Origin: Piscinibacter sp.
Lineage (GTDB): Bacteria; Pseudomonadota; Gammaproteobacteria; Burkholderiales; Burkholderiaceae_C
Length of the DNA: 64,000 bases
Assembly: GCA_017983795.1 (NCBI GenBank)
Contig: JAGOAS010000002.1
Coordinates: 186,001 to 250,000 of the forward strand
Direction of reading: 5' to 3'
The position numbers were made by a program, and so were the translations under genes. Every line of letters starts with the position of its first letter. The first letter of the stretch is position 1. Of the stretch, positions 1 to 7,934 are shown one piece after another. Below the pieces are notes generated by a model. It saw only the letters and a list, made by a program, of their open reading frames with translations, did no database searches and was not told the origin of the DNA.

Positions 1-1
1 G

Positions 2-403
2 ATGACGCAATCGGCCTACATGGCCCACGGGCTGCAGCCCGCCCTGCAACTGGCGCGCGACAAGGCCGAGATCCACCAGGTGCTGCGCGGCGGGCAGACC
101 GCGGTGTGGCTGCCCTACGAATGGCTGCGCGACCGCAGCGGCGCCGACACCAGCTGGGACACCAGCTCCGACAGCATCGCGCTCGATCTGGCGCGCCAGC
201 TCAATGCCGAGCGCCTGGTGGTGGTGAAGTCCTGCGCCATCGACCCGACGGCCAGCCTTGCCGAGCTGGGCGAGGCCGGCGTGCTCGACCGCCGCTTCGC
301 GTCCATCGCGGCCGGCGCCAATTTCCCGATCGAGCTGATTCACCGCGCCGAGCTGGCGCGCATGCGTTCGCTGCTGATCGGCGAAGTGCGGCTGGACGCC
401 TGA
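2..403 (+). CDS. MfnE-like amino-acid-kinase-fold protein, 5' end outside window
   Basis: This is the C-terminal 133 residues or so of an amino-acid-kinase-fold protein; the gene enters from the left edge, so the first Met is unlikely to be the true start. The stretch with VVVKSC and the preceding SDSIALDLARQL resemble the C-terminal half of small aspartokinase/uridylate-kinase-like proteins. In methylofuran biosynthesis MfnE is a kinase of this fold acting on aminomethylfuran phosphate. The identification leans on context: the next gene is mfnB, one step earlier in the same pathway. It is transcribed toward mfnB and the two coding regions overlap tail to tail by 64 bases. Fold assignment is fair; the exact substrate is inferred. 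Confidence 0.6.
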   Translation: MTQSAYMAHGLQPALQLARDKAEIHQVLRGGQTAVWLPYEWLRDRSGADTSWDTSSDSIALDLARQLNAERLVVVKSCAIDPTASLAELGEAGVLDRRFASIAAGANFPIELIHRAELARMRSLLIGEVRLDA

Positions 404-1098
404 GCCTCGCGCGCGGCCTGCGCCGCGCGCATCGCCGCCACCAGATCGCGCAAGGCTTGCGCATCCAGCGCGCCGCTGCGCTCGCCCACGCAGACCGCGC
501 TGCGGAAACCGGCGAAATCGGGCGCCAGCGCCACGATGGCCGGTGCATGCCGGCGGCGCAGCGCACCGGCGATGCCGACCTTCACGCCCGCCTCACGCGC
601 CATGGCGAGAAAACGCTCGATGGCCTGCGCGGGCAGCGCGTCGAACAGGCTGCCGGCGCGCTTGTCGGCGGTGTCGAGCATCACGGCTTCGAAGCCGAGC
701 GTGTGCGCGAGCGCCACGGCGCGCTCGTCCAGGCCCTGGTCGGCGATGAACACCGGCACCAGCGGCCGGCCGCAGGCGGCGAGCGCGCGCAGCACGGCCG
801 CGGCGGCGGGGCTGCGTTCGATGCCGACCTTCACGATGTCGACGCCGCATTCGCCGACCGCCTCGACGCGCGCGAGGATTTCGTCCTGCTCGTGCATAGC
901 GACGTCGCCGATGGTCGCGCTGATCGGCAGCGCGCAGCCCTGGCCGCGCAGCGCCTGCACGATGGCGCGGAGGGTCGCCTGCGGCAGCCCGCCCAGCGCG
1001 CCCTGCCCCGGCTCTTTGAGGTCGATGAAGTCGGCGCCGCCCGTGGCGACGAGCAGCGCTTCGTCGACGCTGCGCACGCTGACCAGCAACTGCGTCAT
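340..1098 (-). CDS. mfnB: (5-formylfuran-3-yl)methyl phosphate synthase MfnB
   Basis: This 252-residue TIM-barrel protein starts MTQLLVSVRSVDEALLVATG and contains ADFIDLKEPGQGALGG, the signature of the DUF556/MfnB family. MfnB condenses two glyceraldehyde-3-phosphates into the furan ring that becomes methanofuran or, in bacteria, methylofuran, the one-carbon carrier feeding the formyltransferase/hydrolase complex. The start ATG overlaps the stop of the upstream DUF447 gene as ATGA, so the two are probably translationally coupled. The last 20 or so residues are low in conservation and run antisense to the end of the kinase gene. Family assignment is firm; bacterial function follows from characterised archaeal enzymes and from context. 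Confidence 0.88.
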   Translation of the reverse strand: MTQLLVSVRSVDEALLVATGGADFIDLKEPGQGALGGLPQATLRAIVQALRGQGCALPISATIGDVAMHEQDEILARVEAVGECGVDIVKVGIERSPAAAAVLRALAACGRPLVPVFIADQGLDERAVALAHTLGFEAVMLDTADKRAGSLFDALPAQAIERFLAMAREAGVKVGIAGALRRRHAPAIVALAPDFAGFRSAVCVGERSGALDAQALRDLVAAMRAAQAAREAQASSRTSPISSERMRASSAR

Positions 1099-1670
1099 CG
1101 CGGCGCCGCCTTCTTGCGATGCACCGCCACGGCCTCGCGCAGCCAGCCCCAGGCCTCGTGCTCACCGGGTCCGGCGGTCTTGTCGATGGCGATCTGCAGG
1201 TAGGCCATCTCGCTGTCGATCTTCTCCAGGGCCAGCATGTGCAGGCGGCTCACCAGCACCGCACCCTCCACCACCGCGGCCTGCGCGCGGTTCAGGCCCA
1301 GGAAGTCGGCGTGGCTCGCCTCGTGCACGCGCGCCATGCGCAGCACCGGGCGCTGCGCATCGTCGACAAACTCGTCGAGTTGCAGCTCGACGTGGCGCAG
1401 CGCGCAGGCGAGGCGCTGGCCGGCGATCTGCTGCGCCGGCACGAGCGGCCACTCGCGCCGCCCGGTGACGCAGCCGGCGAATACGCGCGTATCGGTGACG
1501 AGGTTGAGCACCGCGTAGCGCGTGGCGAGGATGTTGGCCAGCGTGGTCGAGGGCTTGAAGGGCATCAGCACCACGCGCTCGTCCTGGTAGCGCACGCCCA
1601 TGGGCGCGACATGCGGCACGCCGTCGGGCGACTGCGTGGTGACCACGGTCTCGAAGATCTGCTCGTTCAT
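1095..1670 (-). CDS. DUF447-family protein of the H4MPT cluster
   Basis: This 191-residue protein starts MNEQIFETVVTTQSPDGVPH and has HVAPMGVRY, typical of DUF447, a split-barrel, flavin-reductase-like family found in methanogens and in bacteria carrying H4MPT genes. No catalytic residues can be named. The start is fixed by an ATGA overlap with the end of the upstream DHPS-like gene, and the stop overlaps the mfnB start in the same way. The gene therefore lies in the middle of a coupled operon DHPS-like/DUF447/mfnB. A role in H4MPT or methylofuran synthesis or handling is inferred only from this placement. Confidence 0.75.
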   Translation of the reverse strand: MNEQIFETVVTTQSPDGVPHVAPMGVRYQDERVVLMPFKPSTTLANILATRYAVLNLVTDTRVFAGCVTGRREWPLVPAQQIAGQRLACALRHVELQLDEFVDDAQRPVLRMARVHEASHADFLGLNRAQAAVVEGAVLVSRLHMLALEKIDSEMAYLQIAIDKTAGPGEHEAWGWLREAVAVHRKKAAPR

Positions 1671-3064
1671 CCGCTGTTCTTTTCCGGCGCAGGGCGTGTC
1701 GTTCCCGGCGCACACCAGGCATCGAGGTTCTCGGCTTCGCGCTCGACCGCGCAGCCCCAGTCCAGCGGCTGGTCCTGCACGTAGCGCTTGCCCAGGCGCC
1801 AGGCGAGCTCCGCATGTGCAAGTTCCACGCCCATGTAGAAGGCGTGCGCCGCATCGTTGTCCAGGCCGAGGCGCGGCCACAGCTCGAAGGCCTTGGTGCC
1901 CTCGCGCATGCCGTCGCGGTTGTAGACGTGCAGGCCCTGCGCCGACACCTGCACGCGGAAGTTGGGGTCGCGCACCTGCGCGGCGGTGGCCGCGATCTCC
2001 TCGGGCGTGTCGGGGAAGGGACGCTTGTCGTGCACCGTCATCAGCGCATCGTTCATGCCCTTGGGCAGCGAGCGCTGCCGCACCGCGGCGTGCATGATGC
2101 GCCGCGCCCAGTCGGCCTCGCGCACCGCGCGGCGCGCATGCGCGCTGACCTGCGTGGTCAGCACCGCGGCGACGTTCAGCTCGGCGGCGATGCCGAACAG
2201 CAGCGCGTTGATGCCGCTGGTGTCGGCCTCGGTCAGCTCGGTGAGGTTGCCCACGCCCATCATGATCGGCGCCTCGGGGTAGCGCGCGCGCAGCGCGTGG
2301 TAGCGCACGATCGAAGCCGCGAAGCCGAACGGGATCGGGTCGAGGATGGGGTCGGCGAGGAAGGCGCGGCCTTTCGCGCTCATCGCATCGATCGCCGCGT
2401 GCAGCGAAGCCTCGTCGTGCGGCGACTTCGGAATCAGCACCGGCGTGGACGCCACCTCGTCGGCCAGCCACAGCGTGTCGAGCGTGAGGCTGAGCAGGTA
2501 GTCGGCGCCGGCGCGCCCGCCGCGCAGCAACTCCTGCGCATCGACCGAATCGACGCTCACCGCGAAGCCCGCGGCCTTGAGCGCGCCCACGCTGTCTTCC
2601 AGGTGCGGGAACGCTGTCTCGGGCAGGCAGCCGAGATCGATGACGTCGGCGCCGTCGCGTTTCAGCTCCTGCGCGCGCGCGACGATGGCATCGACGCTCA
2701 GGCGCGGCGCATCGACGATCTCCGCGAAGATCGCCACCTCGACCTCGCTCAGGTCGACCGGCCTGGCGGCGCGGTTGAAGAAGCGCGGCAGATCCTTCAG
2801 TTCCTCGGGCCCGCGCTGCACCGGAAGCCCGAAGTGCGCCGACAGCGCCTCGAGGTCGCCGCGGCAGCGGCCCGGCACGATGATGCGATCGGCCCGGACC
2901 GGCGCTTCGACGCGGCGGCGGATCATGTCGGCCGTCATCAGCGCCGCCACCTGCAGGCCGATCTCGCGCACCTCGTGCGTGAAGGGTGCGTCGCTGATGC
3001 CGGCCAGCACCTTCTCCAGCTGCGGCTGCGCCAGCCGGCCGGTCAGGAAGAGGATGTGTTCCAT
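1667..3064 (-). CDS. Dihydropteroate synthase-related protein of H4MPT cluster (DUF6513-type)
   Basis: This 465-residue protein resembles dihydropteroate synthases in its middle (about residues 140-320: VIDLGCLPETAFPHLEDSV, DPILDPIPFGF, MMGVGNLTELT) and has N- and C-terminal extensions not present in folate enzymes. Proteins of this design occur in archaea and methylotrophs. They are thought to join the pterin diphosphate to beta-RFA-phosphate, the H4MPT counterpart of p-aminobenzoate. ATG is chosen because it follows the usual MEHILFLTGRL N-terminus. The first 22 bases overlap the end of the flavoprotein gene, and the stop overlaps the DUF447 start. The family is clear; the reaction is inferred from family literature and cluster context. 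Confidence 0.82.
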   Translation of the reverse strand: MEHILFLTGRLAQPQLEKVLAGISDAPFTHEVREIGLQVAALMTADMIRRRVEAPVRADRIIVPGRCRGDLEALSAHFGLPVQRGPEELKDLPRFFNRAARPVDLSEVEVAIFAEIVDAPRLSVDAIVARAQELKRDGADVIDLGCLPETAFPHLEDSVGALKAAGFAVSVDSVDAQELLRGGRAGADYLLSLTLDTLWLADEVASTPVLIPKSPHDEASLHAAIDAMSAKGRAFLADPILDPIPFGFAASIVRYHALRARYPEAPIMMGVGNLTELTEADTSGINALLFGIAAELNVAAVLTTQVSAHARRAVREADWARRIMHAAVRQRSLPKGMNDALMTVHDKRPFPDTPEEIAATAAQVRDPNFRVQVSAQGLHVYNRDGMREGTKAFELWPRLGLDNDAAHAFYMGVELAHAELAWRLGKRYVQDQPLDWGCAVEREAENLDAWCAPGTTRPAPEKNSG

Positions 3065-3693
3065 GCCAGGGCGAGGTCTTGCAGGCGGCGCTGCAGCGCC
3101 GCTTCGAGTTCGGCGGGCGAGGTCACCACCTCGCAGAAGTCGATCTCGCGCAGGCGCTCCACGTTGCCCAGTTCGAGCCGCCGCGGCCGCAGCGTCACCC
3201 AGTCGTGCGGCGACTTGGTGATCACCACCGGCTCGGTGTCGCACGCGAAGACGATGCCGGGGATGCCCAGCTTGCCGGCCTGCGCGAACATGTTGGTGGG
3301 CAGCGTGTCGCTGATGCCGACCACGCATTTGGCCACGGTGTTGCTCGTCGCCGGCGCGATCACCACCGTGTGGTAGATGTCGTCGTAGAGCATGCCCACC
3401 GGCACCGCGCTCGCCGTCTTGTCGCGCACGAGGCGAAAGCCCGGCGCGAAGCGCGGCTTCAGTTCGTCGAGCTTGATGCCGTAGATCTGCAGCACTTCCT
3501 CGCCGGCGTCGGAGAGGAACAGGTCGACATCCGGCAGGCGCTGCGCGAGCGCCATGGCTTCATCCAGGAAGTGGCCCGAACCGGTGATGCACCACGCAAA
3601 GCGCGAGCGCTTCGCGATATCCGGCTCACTCGGGGTGCGAGACCTCGATGTGGAGCTTGTGGAGCTTTCGGTAGAGGGTGTTTCGGCTGACAT
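3043..3693 (-). CDS. Flavoprotein, dihydromethanopterin reductase (DmrB)-like
   Basis: This is a 216-residue flavodoxin-fold protein. A glycine-rich ITGSGHF loop (about residues 36-42) probably binds FMN phosphate, and VVIAPATSNTVAKCVVGISDTLP is the core of the Flavoprotein family shared with DmrB and archaeal AfpA. DmrB-type enzymes reduce dihydromethanopterin to H4MPT, the last step of cofactor synthesis. The ATG used here overlaps the end of the upstream regulator gene by 68 bases and adds a Ser/Thr-rich tail of about 25 residues. No later in-frame ATG precedes the conserved core, so the true start could be a non-ATG codon nearer residue 26. The stop overlaps the DHPS-like gene. Confidence 0.75.
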   Translation of the reverse strand: MSAETPSTESSTSSTSRSRTPSEPDIAKRSRFAWCITGSGHFLDEAMALAQRLPDVDLFLSDAGEEVLQIYGIKLDELKPRFAPGFRLVRDKTASAVPVGMLYDDIYHTVVIAPATSNTVAKCVVGISDTLPTNMFAQAGKLGIPGIVFACDTEPVVITKSPHDWVTLRPRRLELGNVERLREIDFCEVVTSPAELEAALQRRLQDLALAWNTSSS

Positions 3694-5647
3694 CGAGCGC
3701 CTTGGCGACGTTGCTCACGTTCCAGCGATGCTGTTCGAGCAATTGGAGCAGAACCTGGCGTTCGTTGGCCTGGATGGGGTTGAGCTTGACGGGAAGACCC
3801 TCGGCCGCCGCAGCGGCCGTGGCCGCCGGCGCCGCCGCCTTGGGCGCGGCCAGGGCCGGCGCCGGTGCGGAGGCGGCGCCCTGCAGCAGCGAAGGCAGGT
3901 GCTCGCGCGTGATCGGCTTGCCGTCGGCCAGCGCGGCCGCGCTGCGCAGCACGTGGCGCAGCTGGCGGATGTTGCCGGGCCAGGCATGTTCCATCAGCAG
4001 CCGCTCGGCCTCGGCGCTCAGGCTCGCCGCACCGCCGGCCTCGGAGCTCAGCACGGCCTGGATGAGCTCGCGCCGGTCGCTGCGCTCGCGCAGCGGCGGC
4101 AGGTTCAGCTCGATGCCGGCGAGTCGGTAGTAGAGGTCTTCGCGGAACTTGCCTTCGCGCACCAGCGTCGGCAGGTGCTGGTGGCTGGCGCTGACGAGCT
4201 GGAAGTCGACCGAATCCGTTTCCTCCGTGCCCAGCGGCGTCACCTGGCGCTCGTCGAGCACGCGCAGCAGACGCGCCTGCAGCTCGAGCGGCATGTCGGC
4301 GATCTCGTCGAGGAACAGCGTGCCGCCGTCGGCCTGCAGGATCTTGCCGCGCCGGCCGGTGCGCTGCGCGCCGGTGAAGGCGCCGGCTCGGTAGCCGAAC
4401 AGTTCGGATTCGATCAGCGTCTCGGGCAGGCTGGCGCAGTTGACCGCCACGAAGGCGCCGCCGGCATGCGGGCTGGCCTCGTGCACCGAGCGCGCGAATA
4501 CCTCCTTGCCCGAGCCCGTCTCGCCGCACAGCAGCACCGGGGTCTGGCGCGCGATGACGCGGCGCGCGGTATCCAGCGCAGCGACCAGGCGCGTGTCGAG
4601 GAAGGTCGCGTTCGGCGCCGGCTTGGGTGATGCCGCACGGGCGGCCGGGCGTGCCGCCACCACCGGCAGCGTCTCGGCCACCGGCACGCCGGGGCCGGCC
4701 AGCACCGGCGCCTTGGCATCCGACGCAGGCCGGCGCGCCACCGCGAAGAAGCGCAGGGCGGCATTGGCGCGGTAGGTGACGACCGGGTGGAAGGAGGATG
4801 CGTTGCTGCGCTGGAGCATGTCTTCCAGCGAGGTCTGGAAGAAGTCCTCGATGCGGCGCGCGCGCACGTCGTCCATCGACTGCAGGCCGAGCTGGAACAG
4901 CGCGCTGCGGTTGGCGGCGAGGATGCGGCCGTCGTCGCCCACGGCCAGCTTGCCCTCGTGCAGCGTGTAGACGAACTCGGGGCGGCTGTGGAAGTGCAGC
5001 GGGTGGGCGTTGCGGTAGCGCGTGTCGATCAGGCGGTTCTCGATCATGCGCGCGGTCATGCCCAGCAGCACCAGCAGGTGCTGCTGCATCAGGCCGGAGC
5101 GGCTGGTGACGTCGAGCACCGCGGCGATCTCGCCCGAGGGGTCGTACACCGGCACGGCCGAGCAGGTGAGCTGGGTGAACTCGTTGAAGAAGTGATCTTC
5201 CTTGCGCACCGACACCGGCGCGCCCGCGGCGATGCAGGTGCCCATGCCGTTGGTGCCCATCGCGGCTTCGCTCCAGGTGCCGCCCACGCGCAGGCCGAGC
5301 GGGCCGACCTCGGCGGCGAACTCGGGCGAGGACACCATGTGCACGATCACGCCGTCGGTGTCGGTCAGCACCACCGCCGCCTCGGCGTCGGCGAGCTGCT
5401 GGTACAGCGTGGTCATCTCGTAGCGCGCGCAGGCGATCACGTCGGCGCGGCGCGCGCGGCGCTCCTCCAGCTCGACGCGGGCGACGAACGAGGGCTCGCA
5501 GGGCCGCGCCGGATCGAGCCGGTATTCGTTGAGGCAGCGGCTCCACGACTGCGCCACCGGGTCGTTGCCCTGCTGCTGGACGCCGCTGCGCACCAGCTCC
5601 AGGATCCGGTCGGCATGCCGGTGGGCTTCACGCATGGTCAAGGTCAT
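3626..5647 (-). CDS. Sigma-54-dependent transcriptional activator, AcoR type
   Basis: This 673-residue protein has the AcoR layout. There is an N-terminal GAF-like sensor (about residues 70-215) and a PAS-like segment (220-305). A Pro/Ala linker leads to an AAA+ domain with Walker A GETGSGKE (375-382), the sigma-54 contact loop GAFTGA (422-427) and Walker B LFLDEIAD (445-452). A Fis-type helix-turn-helix (about 640-668, WNVSNVAKALDVSRNTLYRKL) ends the protein. ATG at 5647 is preceded by GGAGA at good spacing. It heads a run of H4MPT genes and is divergent from the FolB-like gene. Regulators of this class respond to small metabolites; control of one-carbon genes is a reasonable guess, but no sigma-54 promoter was identified in the window. 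Confidence 0.9.
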   Translation of the reverse strand: MTLTMREAHRHADRILELVRSGVQQQGNDPVAQSWSRCLNEYRLDPARPCEPSFVARVELEERRARRADVIACARYEMTTLYQQLADAEAAVVLTDTDGVIVHMVSSPEFAAEVGPLGLRVGGTWSEAAMGTNGMGTCIAAGAPVSVRKEDHFFNEFTQLTCSAVPVYDPSGEIAAVLDVTSRSGLMQQHLLVLLGMTARMIENRLIDTRYRNAHPLHFHSRPEFVYTLHEGKLAVGDDGRILAANRSALFQLGLQSMDDVRARRIEDFFQTSLEDMLQRSNASSFHPVVTYRANAALRFFAVARRPASDAKAPVLAGPGVPVAETLPVVAARPAARAASPKPAPNATFLDTRLVAALDTARRVIARQTPVLLCGETGSGKEVFARSVHEASPHAGGAFVAVNCASLPETLIESELFGYRAGAFTGAQRTGRRGKILQADGGTLFLDEIADMPLELQARLLRVLDERQVTPLGTEETDSVDFQLVSASHQHLPTLVREGKFREDLYYRLAGIELNLPPLRERSDRRELIQAVLSSEAGGAASLSAEAERLLMEHAWPGNIRQLRHVLRSAAALADGKPITREHLPSLLQGAASAPAPALAAPKAAAPAATAAAAAEGLPVKLNPIQANERQVLLQLLEQHRWNVSNVAKALDVSRNTLYRKLHKLHIEVSHPE

Positions 5648-5794
5648 CGTCGTCTCCAGGCCGGGCCCGGCAAGAATCGGGAACAATTCGCGATTGTGGT
5701 GTGGGGCCCAGGAGCCCCGCACCGGGTAAACCACGGTTGCTGTAACGCCGCGTGGGCCTGCAACTTGCTGCCGCTGGCGCACGCCCGCCATTCC

Positions 5795-6310
5795 ATGGAG
5801 ATTCGATTGAGTTCCCTCAACGCGCAGACCACCCAGAGCACCGGCTTCGCCCCCGCACCGAGCGCGACCCCGGCCGCCGCGAGCCTGGATCTGATCTTCA
5901 TCGAAGGCTTCACCGGCCAGACGGTGATCGGCATCCACCACACCGAGTTGCACGACCCGCAGCCGCTGGTGATCGACCTGCACGCCGGGCTCGCGCGCTC
6001 GCGCGCCTGCGACACCGACCGCATCGGCGACACCATCGACTACGGCGTGGTGCGCGAGCGGCTGCAGCGCCTGCTGGTCGAGCACCGGCTGCAGTTGCTG
6101 GAGGCCCTCGCCGAGGCCATCGCCGACATTCTGATAGTCGAGTTCGGCGCGCGCTGGGTGCGCGTCAAGGTGGTCAAGCCGCGCAAGTTCGACGACGTGC
6201 AGGCGGTGGGCGTGCAGATCGAGCGCGTGGCACCCGAGCCGGAGGCGCCGCAGCGCAGCGCCGCCGTGCTGCACCTGATCGGCAGCGGCATGGTTCCGCC
6301 GCGAAGGTAG
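5795..6310 (+). CDS. Dihydroneopterin aldolase family (FolB-like) protein
   Basis: This 171-residue protein has a FolB fold from about residue 30: DLIFIEGFTGQTVIGIHHTE matches the aldolase N-terminus, and TIDYGVVRERLQRL and the KVVKPRKF strand match the core. FolB converts dihydroneopterin to hydroxymethyldihydropterin, a pterin precursor shared by folate and H4MPT. The first 30 residues are an Ala/Pro/Thr-rich extension absent from most FolB proteins. Because it is divergent from the sigma-54 regulator and surrounded by H4MPT genes, a role in pterin supply for H4MPT is more likely than general folate synthesis. The start is tentative since no strong ribosome-binding site is visible. Confidence 0.8.
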   Translation: MEIRLSSLNAQTTQSTGFAPAPSATPAAASLDLIFIEGFTGQTVIGIHHTELHDPQPLVIDLHAGLARSRACDTDRIGDTIDYGVVRERLQRLLVEHRLQLLEALAEAIADILIVEFGARWVRVKVVKPRKFDDVQAVGVQIERVAPEPEAPQRSAAVLHLIGSGMVPPRR

Positions 6311-6332
6311 GGCCCCCCAGTCGCAAGCTCCT

Positions 6333-6372
6333 GCCCCCGAGGGGCGCCGTCCGGCTTGGGACGGCCCAGCGC
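6333..6372. repeat. Partial copy of a dispersed intergenic repeat
   Basis: The core CCCCCGAGGGG, then CCGGCTTGGGACGGCCCAGCGC, recurs with small changes in the repeat copies at 16358-16440 and 61229-61313. This copy lacks their left arm. It lies between the convergent ends of the FolB-like gene and fae. Confidence 0.55.
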
Positions 6373-6395
6373 CGGACTTCTTCGCGCCGGCCAAC

Positions 6396-6422
6396 AAAAA
6401 GCCGACCGGCGGACCGGTCGGC
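6396..6422 (-). terminator. Rho-independent terminator of fae
   Basis: Bases 6401-6422 form a perfect 9-bp stem (GCCGACCGG/CCGGTCGGC) with a 4-base loop. Read on the minus strand, the stem is followed by TTTTT (6400-6396), the classic intrinsic terminator layout. It lies about 50 bases past the fae stop codon. Confidence 0.88.
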
Positions 6423-6473
6423 AATTCTCAACCCTCTCTCTCCAGACGCGCCCTGACGGACGCGTCGCTCTCT

Positions 6474-6983
6474 TCACTTCGCCTGGAACGGGTGGGCCAC
6501 CGAGCCCTTCTTGGCCACGACTTCGGCCGCGGTCGGCGAGCCGGCGACGGCGCGCTGGATCGACTCGCGCACGGCGCGGTAGTTGTAGTCCTGGATCTTC
6601 TTGTCGTCTTCGGCCAGCCAGTGGATGAAGACGCCGACGCTGATGAACAGGTTGTCGGCTTCGGCAGCGGGGATGGTGCCGTCTTCGACGCTGTCGGCCA
6701 CGGCCATGGCCACGGCACGCTGCGCCGGGCCGAACATCTGCACGGCCTGCTTGGCGCCCTTGATCGTCACCTTGTTGAACATCACGGTGGCGGGCTTGGT
6801 CAGCAGGTTCGGGGCGACCACGGCCAGCAGCGAGGTGAAGCCGTCCTTGTTGTTGGTCAGCGCGTTGGCGAAGGCGGACTCGGCCGCCGAGCCGCGCGGC
6901 CCGATGATCAGGTCGATGTGGGCAACCTCGTTGCCGTCACCGACGAGCGACTCGCCCACCATCATGCGATCGATCTTTGCCAT
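6474..6983 (-). CDS. fae: Formaldehyde-activating enzyme Fae
   Basis: This 169-residue protein matches the usual Fae length. [21 protein letters not shown] at the N-terminus, with the conserved acid-base His in [11 protein letters not shown], identifies the enzyme. Fae speeds condensation of formaldehyde with H4MPT to methylene-H4MPT, both detoxifying formaldehyde and feeding the oxidation pathway. The ATG at 6983 has AGGAGAT seven or so bases upstream; a longer reading with 14 more residues lacks this. It has its own terminator and a 75-base upstream gap, so it is probably strongly and separately expressed, as expected for an abundant enzyme. The minus strand continues with mtdB, mch and others upstream. 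Confidence 0.96.
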   Translation of the reverse strand: MAKIDRMMVGESLVGDGNEVAHIDLIIGPRGSAAESAFANALTNNKDGFTSLLAVVAPNLLTKPATVMFNKVTIKGAKQAVQMFGPAQRAVAMAVADSVEDGTIPAAEADNLFISVGVFIHWLAEDDKKIQDYNYRAVRESIQRAVAGSPTAAEVVAKKGSVAHPFQAK

Positions 6984-7043
6984 GGCGTTTCTATCTCCTG
7001 TGAGTGATTCTGGATGCGTCGACACACTGGCACGAGGCGCAGC

Positions 7044-7056
7044 GCGTGAATCACGC
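7044..7056. promoter_or_regulatory. Palindrome GCGTGA-A-TCACGC upstream of fae
   Basis: A perfect 6-1-6 palindrome lies in the gap between the CitG-like gene and fae, about 60 bases before the fae start codon. The position would suit an operator or activator site for fae. No copy was noticed at the other H4MPT genes, and function is inference only. Confidence 0.4.
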
Positions 7057-7058
7057 TA

Positions 7059-7934
7059 TCACGATCCATGCCACGCAGATGCGAGCAAACCCCCAAGGAA
7101 CAGCGTCGCGACGCTGAGGTCCGCGCTGGTGCCGGGGTTGATGCCCTGCGCCTTGAGCTGCTCGTCCCAGCGCGCGAAGCGCTCGTCGTGCGCCGGCGCA
7201 GCGTGAGCCGTCCAGCCTTGCGCCGCGCTCATGACAGTGTGTGCCACGGCCTCGCCGTGTTTTCGAACAATGTGTGAATCGGGGAAGGCGGCCAGATAGG
7301 CGAGGAAGACGCGCTGAACGGCCACGATCGTGGCTTCGTCCGGCGCCGCGTCGATGGCTGTGTTCCTCAGGGCAAACCCGGGGGGCAGCGTGGCCAGGCC
7401 GACATCGAACAGGTCGGAGAAACCGCCGGCGTATTGCGCCGCGATGCGGTCGCGCGTGGCGGCCAGGGCCATCGCGTCGCGCAGGGTCAGCGTGGGCTCG
7501 TCGTGCACATCCTGCTCGGGTGCATCGCCCAGCCCGCCTGGATTGGCCTGCGCGATGGCGCGGTAGGCGGCGCGGGCATCGTCCACGTCGAGGCTGTCGA
7601 GAACGCCCTGCAGCGCAGCGCGCAGCGCCGCCACGCTCGCGCGCGCACCCTCGCGCTCGGCCGCCGCGGCGAGCGGCGCACACAGCAGCAGGATGCCGAG
7701 GTTGGTGTTGCAGCCCACCGCGCGCCAGGTAGCGGCCATCGCGGCCTCGATACGCTCGCCGACGCGTGCGCCGTGCTCGCACAAGGGCACCACGGCCGCG
7801 CGCGCGCTGGCGAGAAACTGTTCGGCAAGCATGCGATGGCCCGCCGAGTGGATGCTGACGTTGCCGGGCTTGCGCACCGCCACGTCGAGCCAGCAGGCGC
7901 GCAGGAAGCAGTCGGCGATGGACGCGCGGCTCAT
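7059..7934 (-). CDS. CitG/MdcB-family (triphosphoribosyl-dephospho-CoA synthase-like) protein
   Basis: This 291-residue protein belongs to the all-helical CitG family: residues near 20 (VAVRKPGNVSIHS), CNTNLGILLL (about 75) and GINPGTSADLSVATLFLGGL near the C-terminus are the family hallmarks. CitG moves a ribosyl group from ATP to dephospho-CoA with release of adenine, making the citrate-lyase or malonate-decarboxylase prosthetic group. No lyase or decarboxylase genes are here. The gene is coupled by an ATGA overlap to the RimK-like gene inside the H4MPT cluster, so it is likely recruited to cofactor synthesis. Its product H4MPT carries an alpha-linked ribosyl phosphate, which suggests a ribosyl-transfer step. 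That role is inference. Confidence 0.82.
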   Translation of the reverse strand: MSRASIADCFLRACWLDVAVRKPGNVSIHSAGHRMLAEQFLASARAAVVPLCEHGARVGERIEAAMAATWRAVGCNTNLGILLLCAPLAAAAEREGARASVAALRAALQGVLDSLDVDDARAAYRAIAQANPGGLGDAPEQDVHDEPTLTLRDAMALAATRDRIAAQYAGGFSDLFDVGLATLPPGFALRNTAIDAAPDEATIVAVQRVFLAYLAAFPDSHIVRKHGEAVAHTVMSAAQGWTAHAAPAHDERFARWDEQLKAQGINPGTSADLSVATLFLGGLLASAWHGS

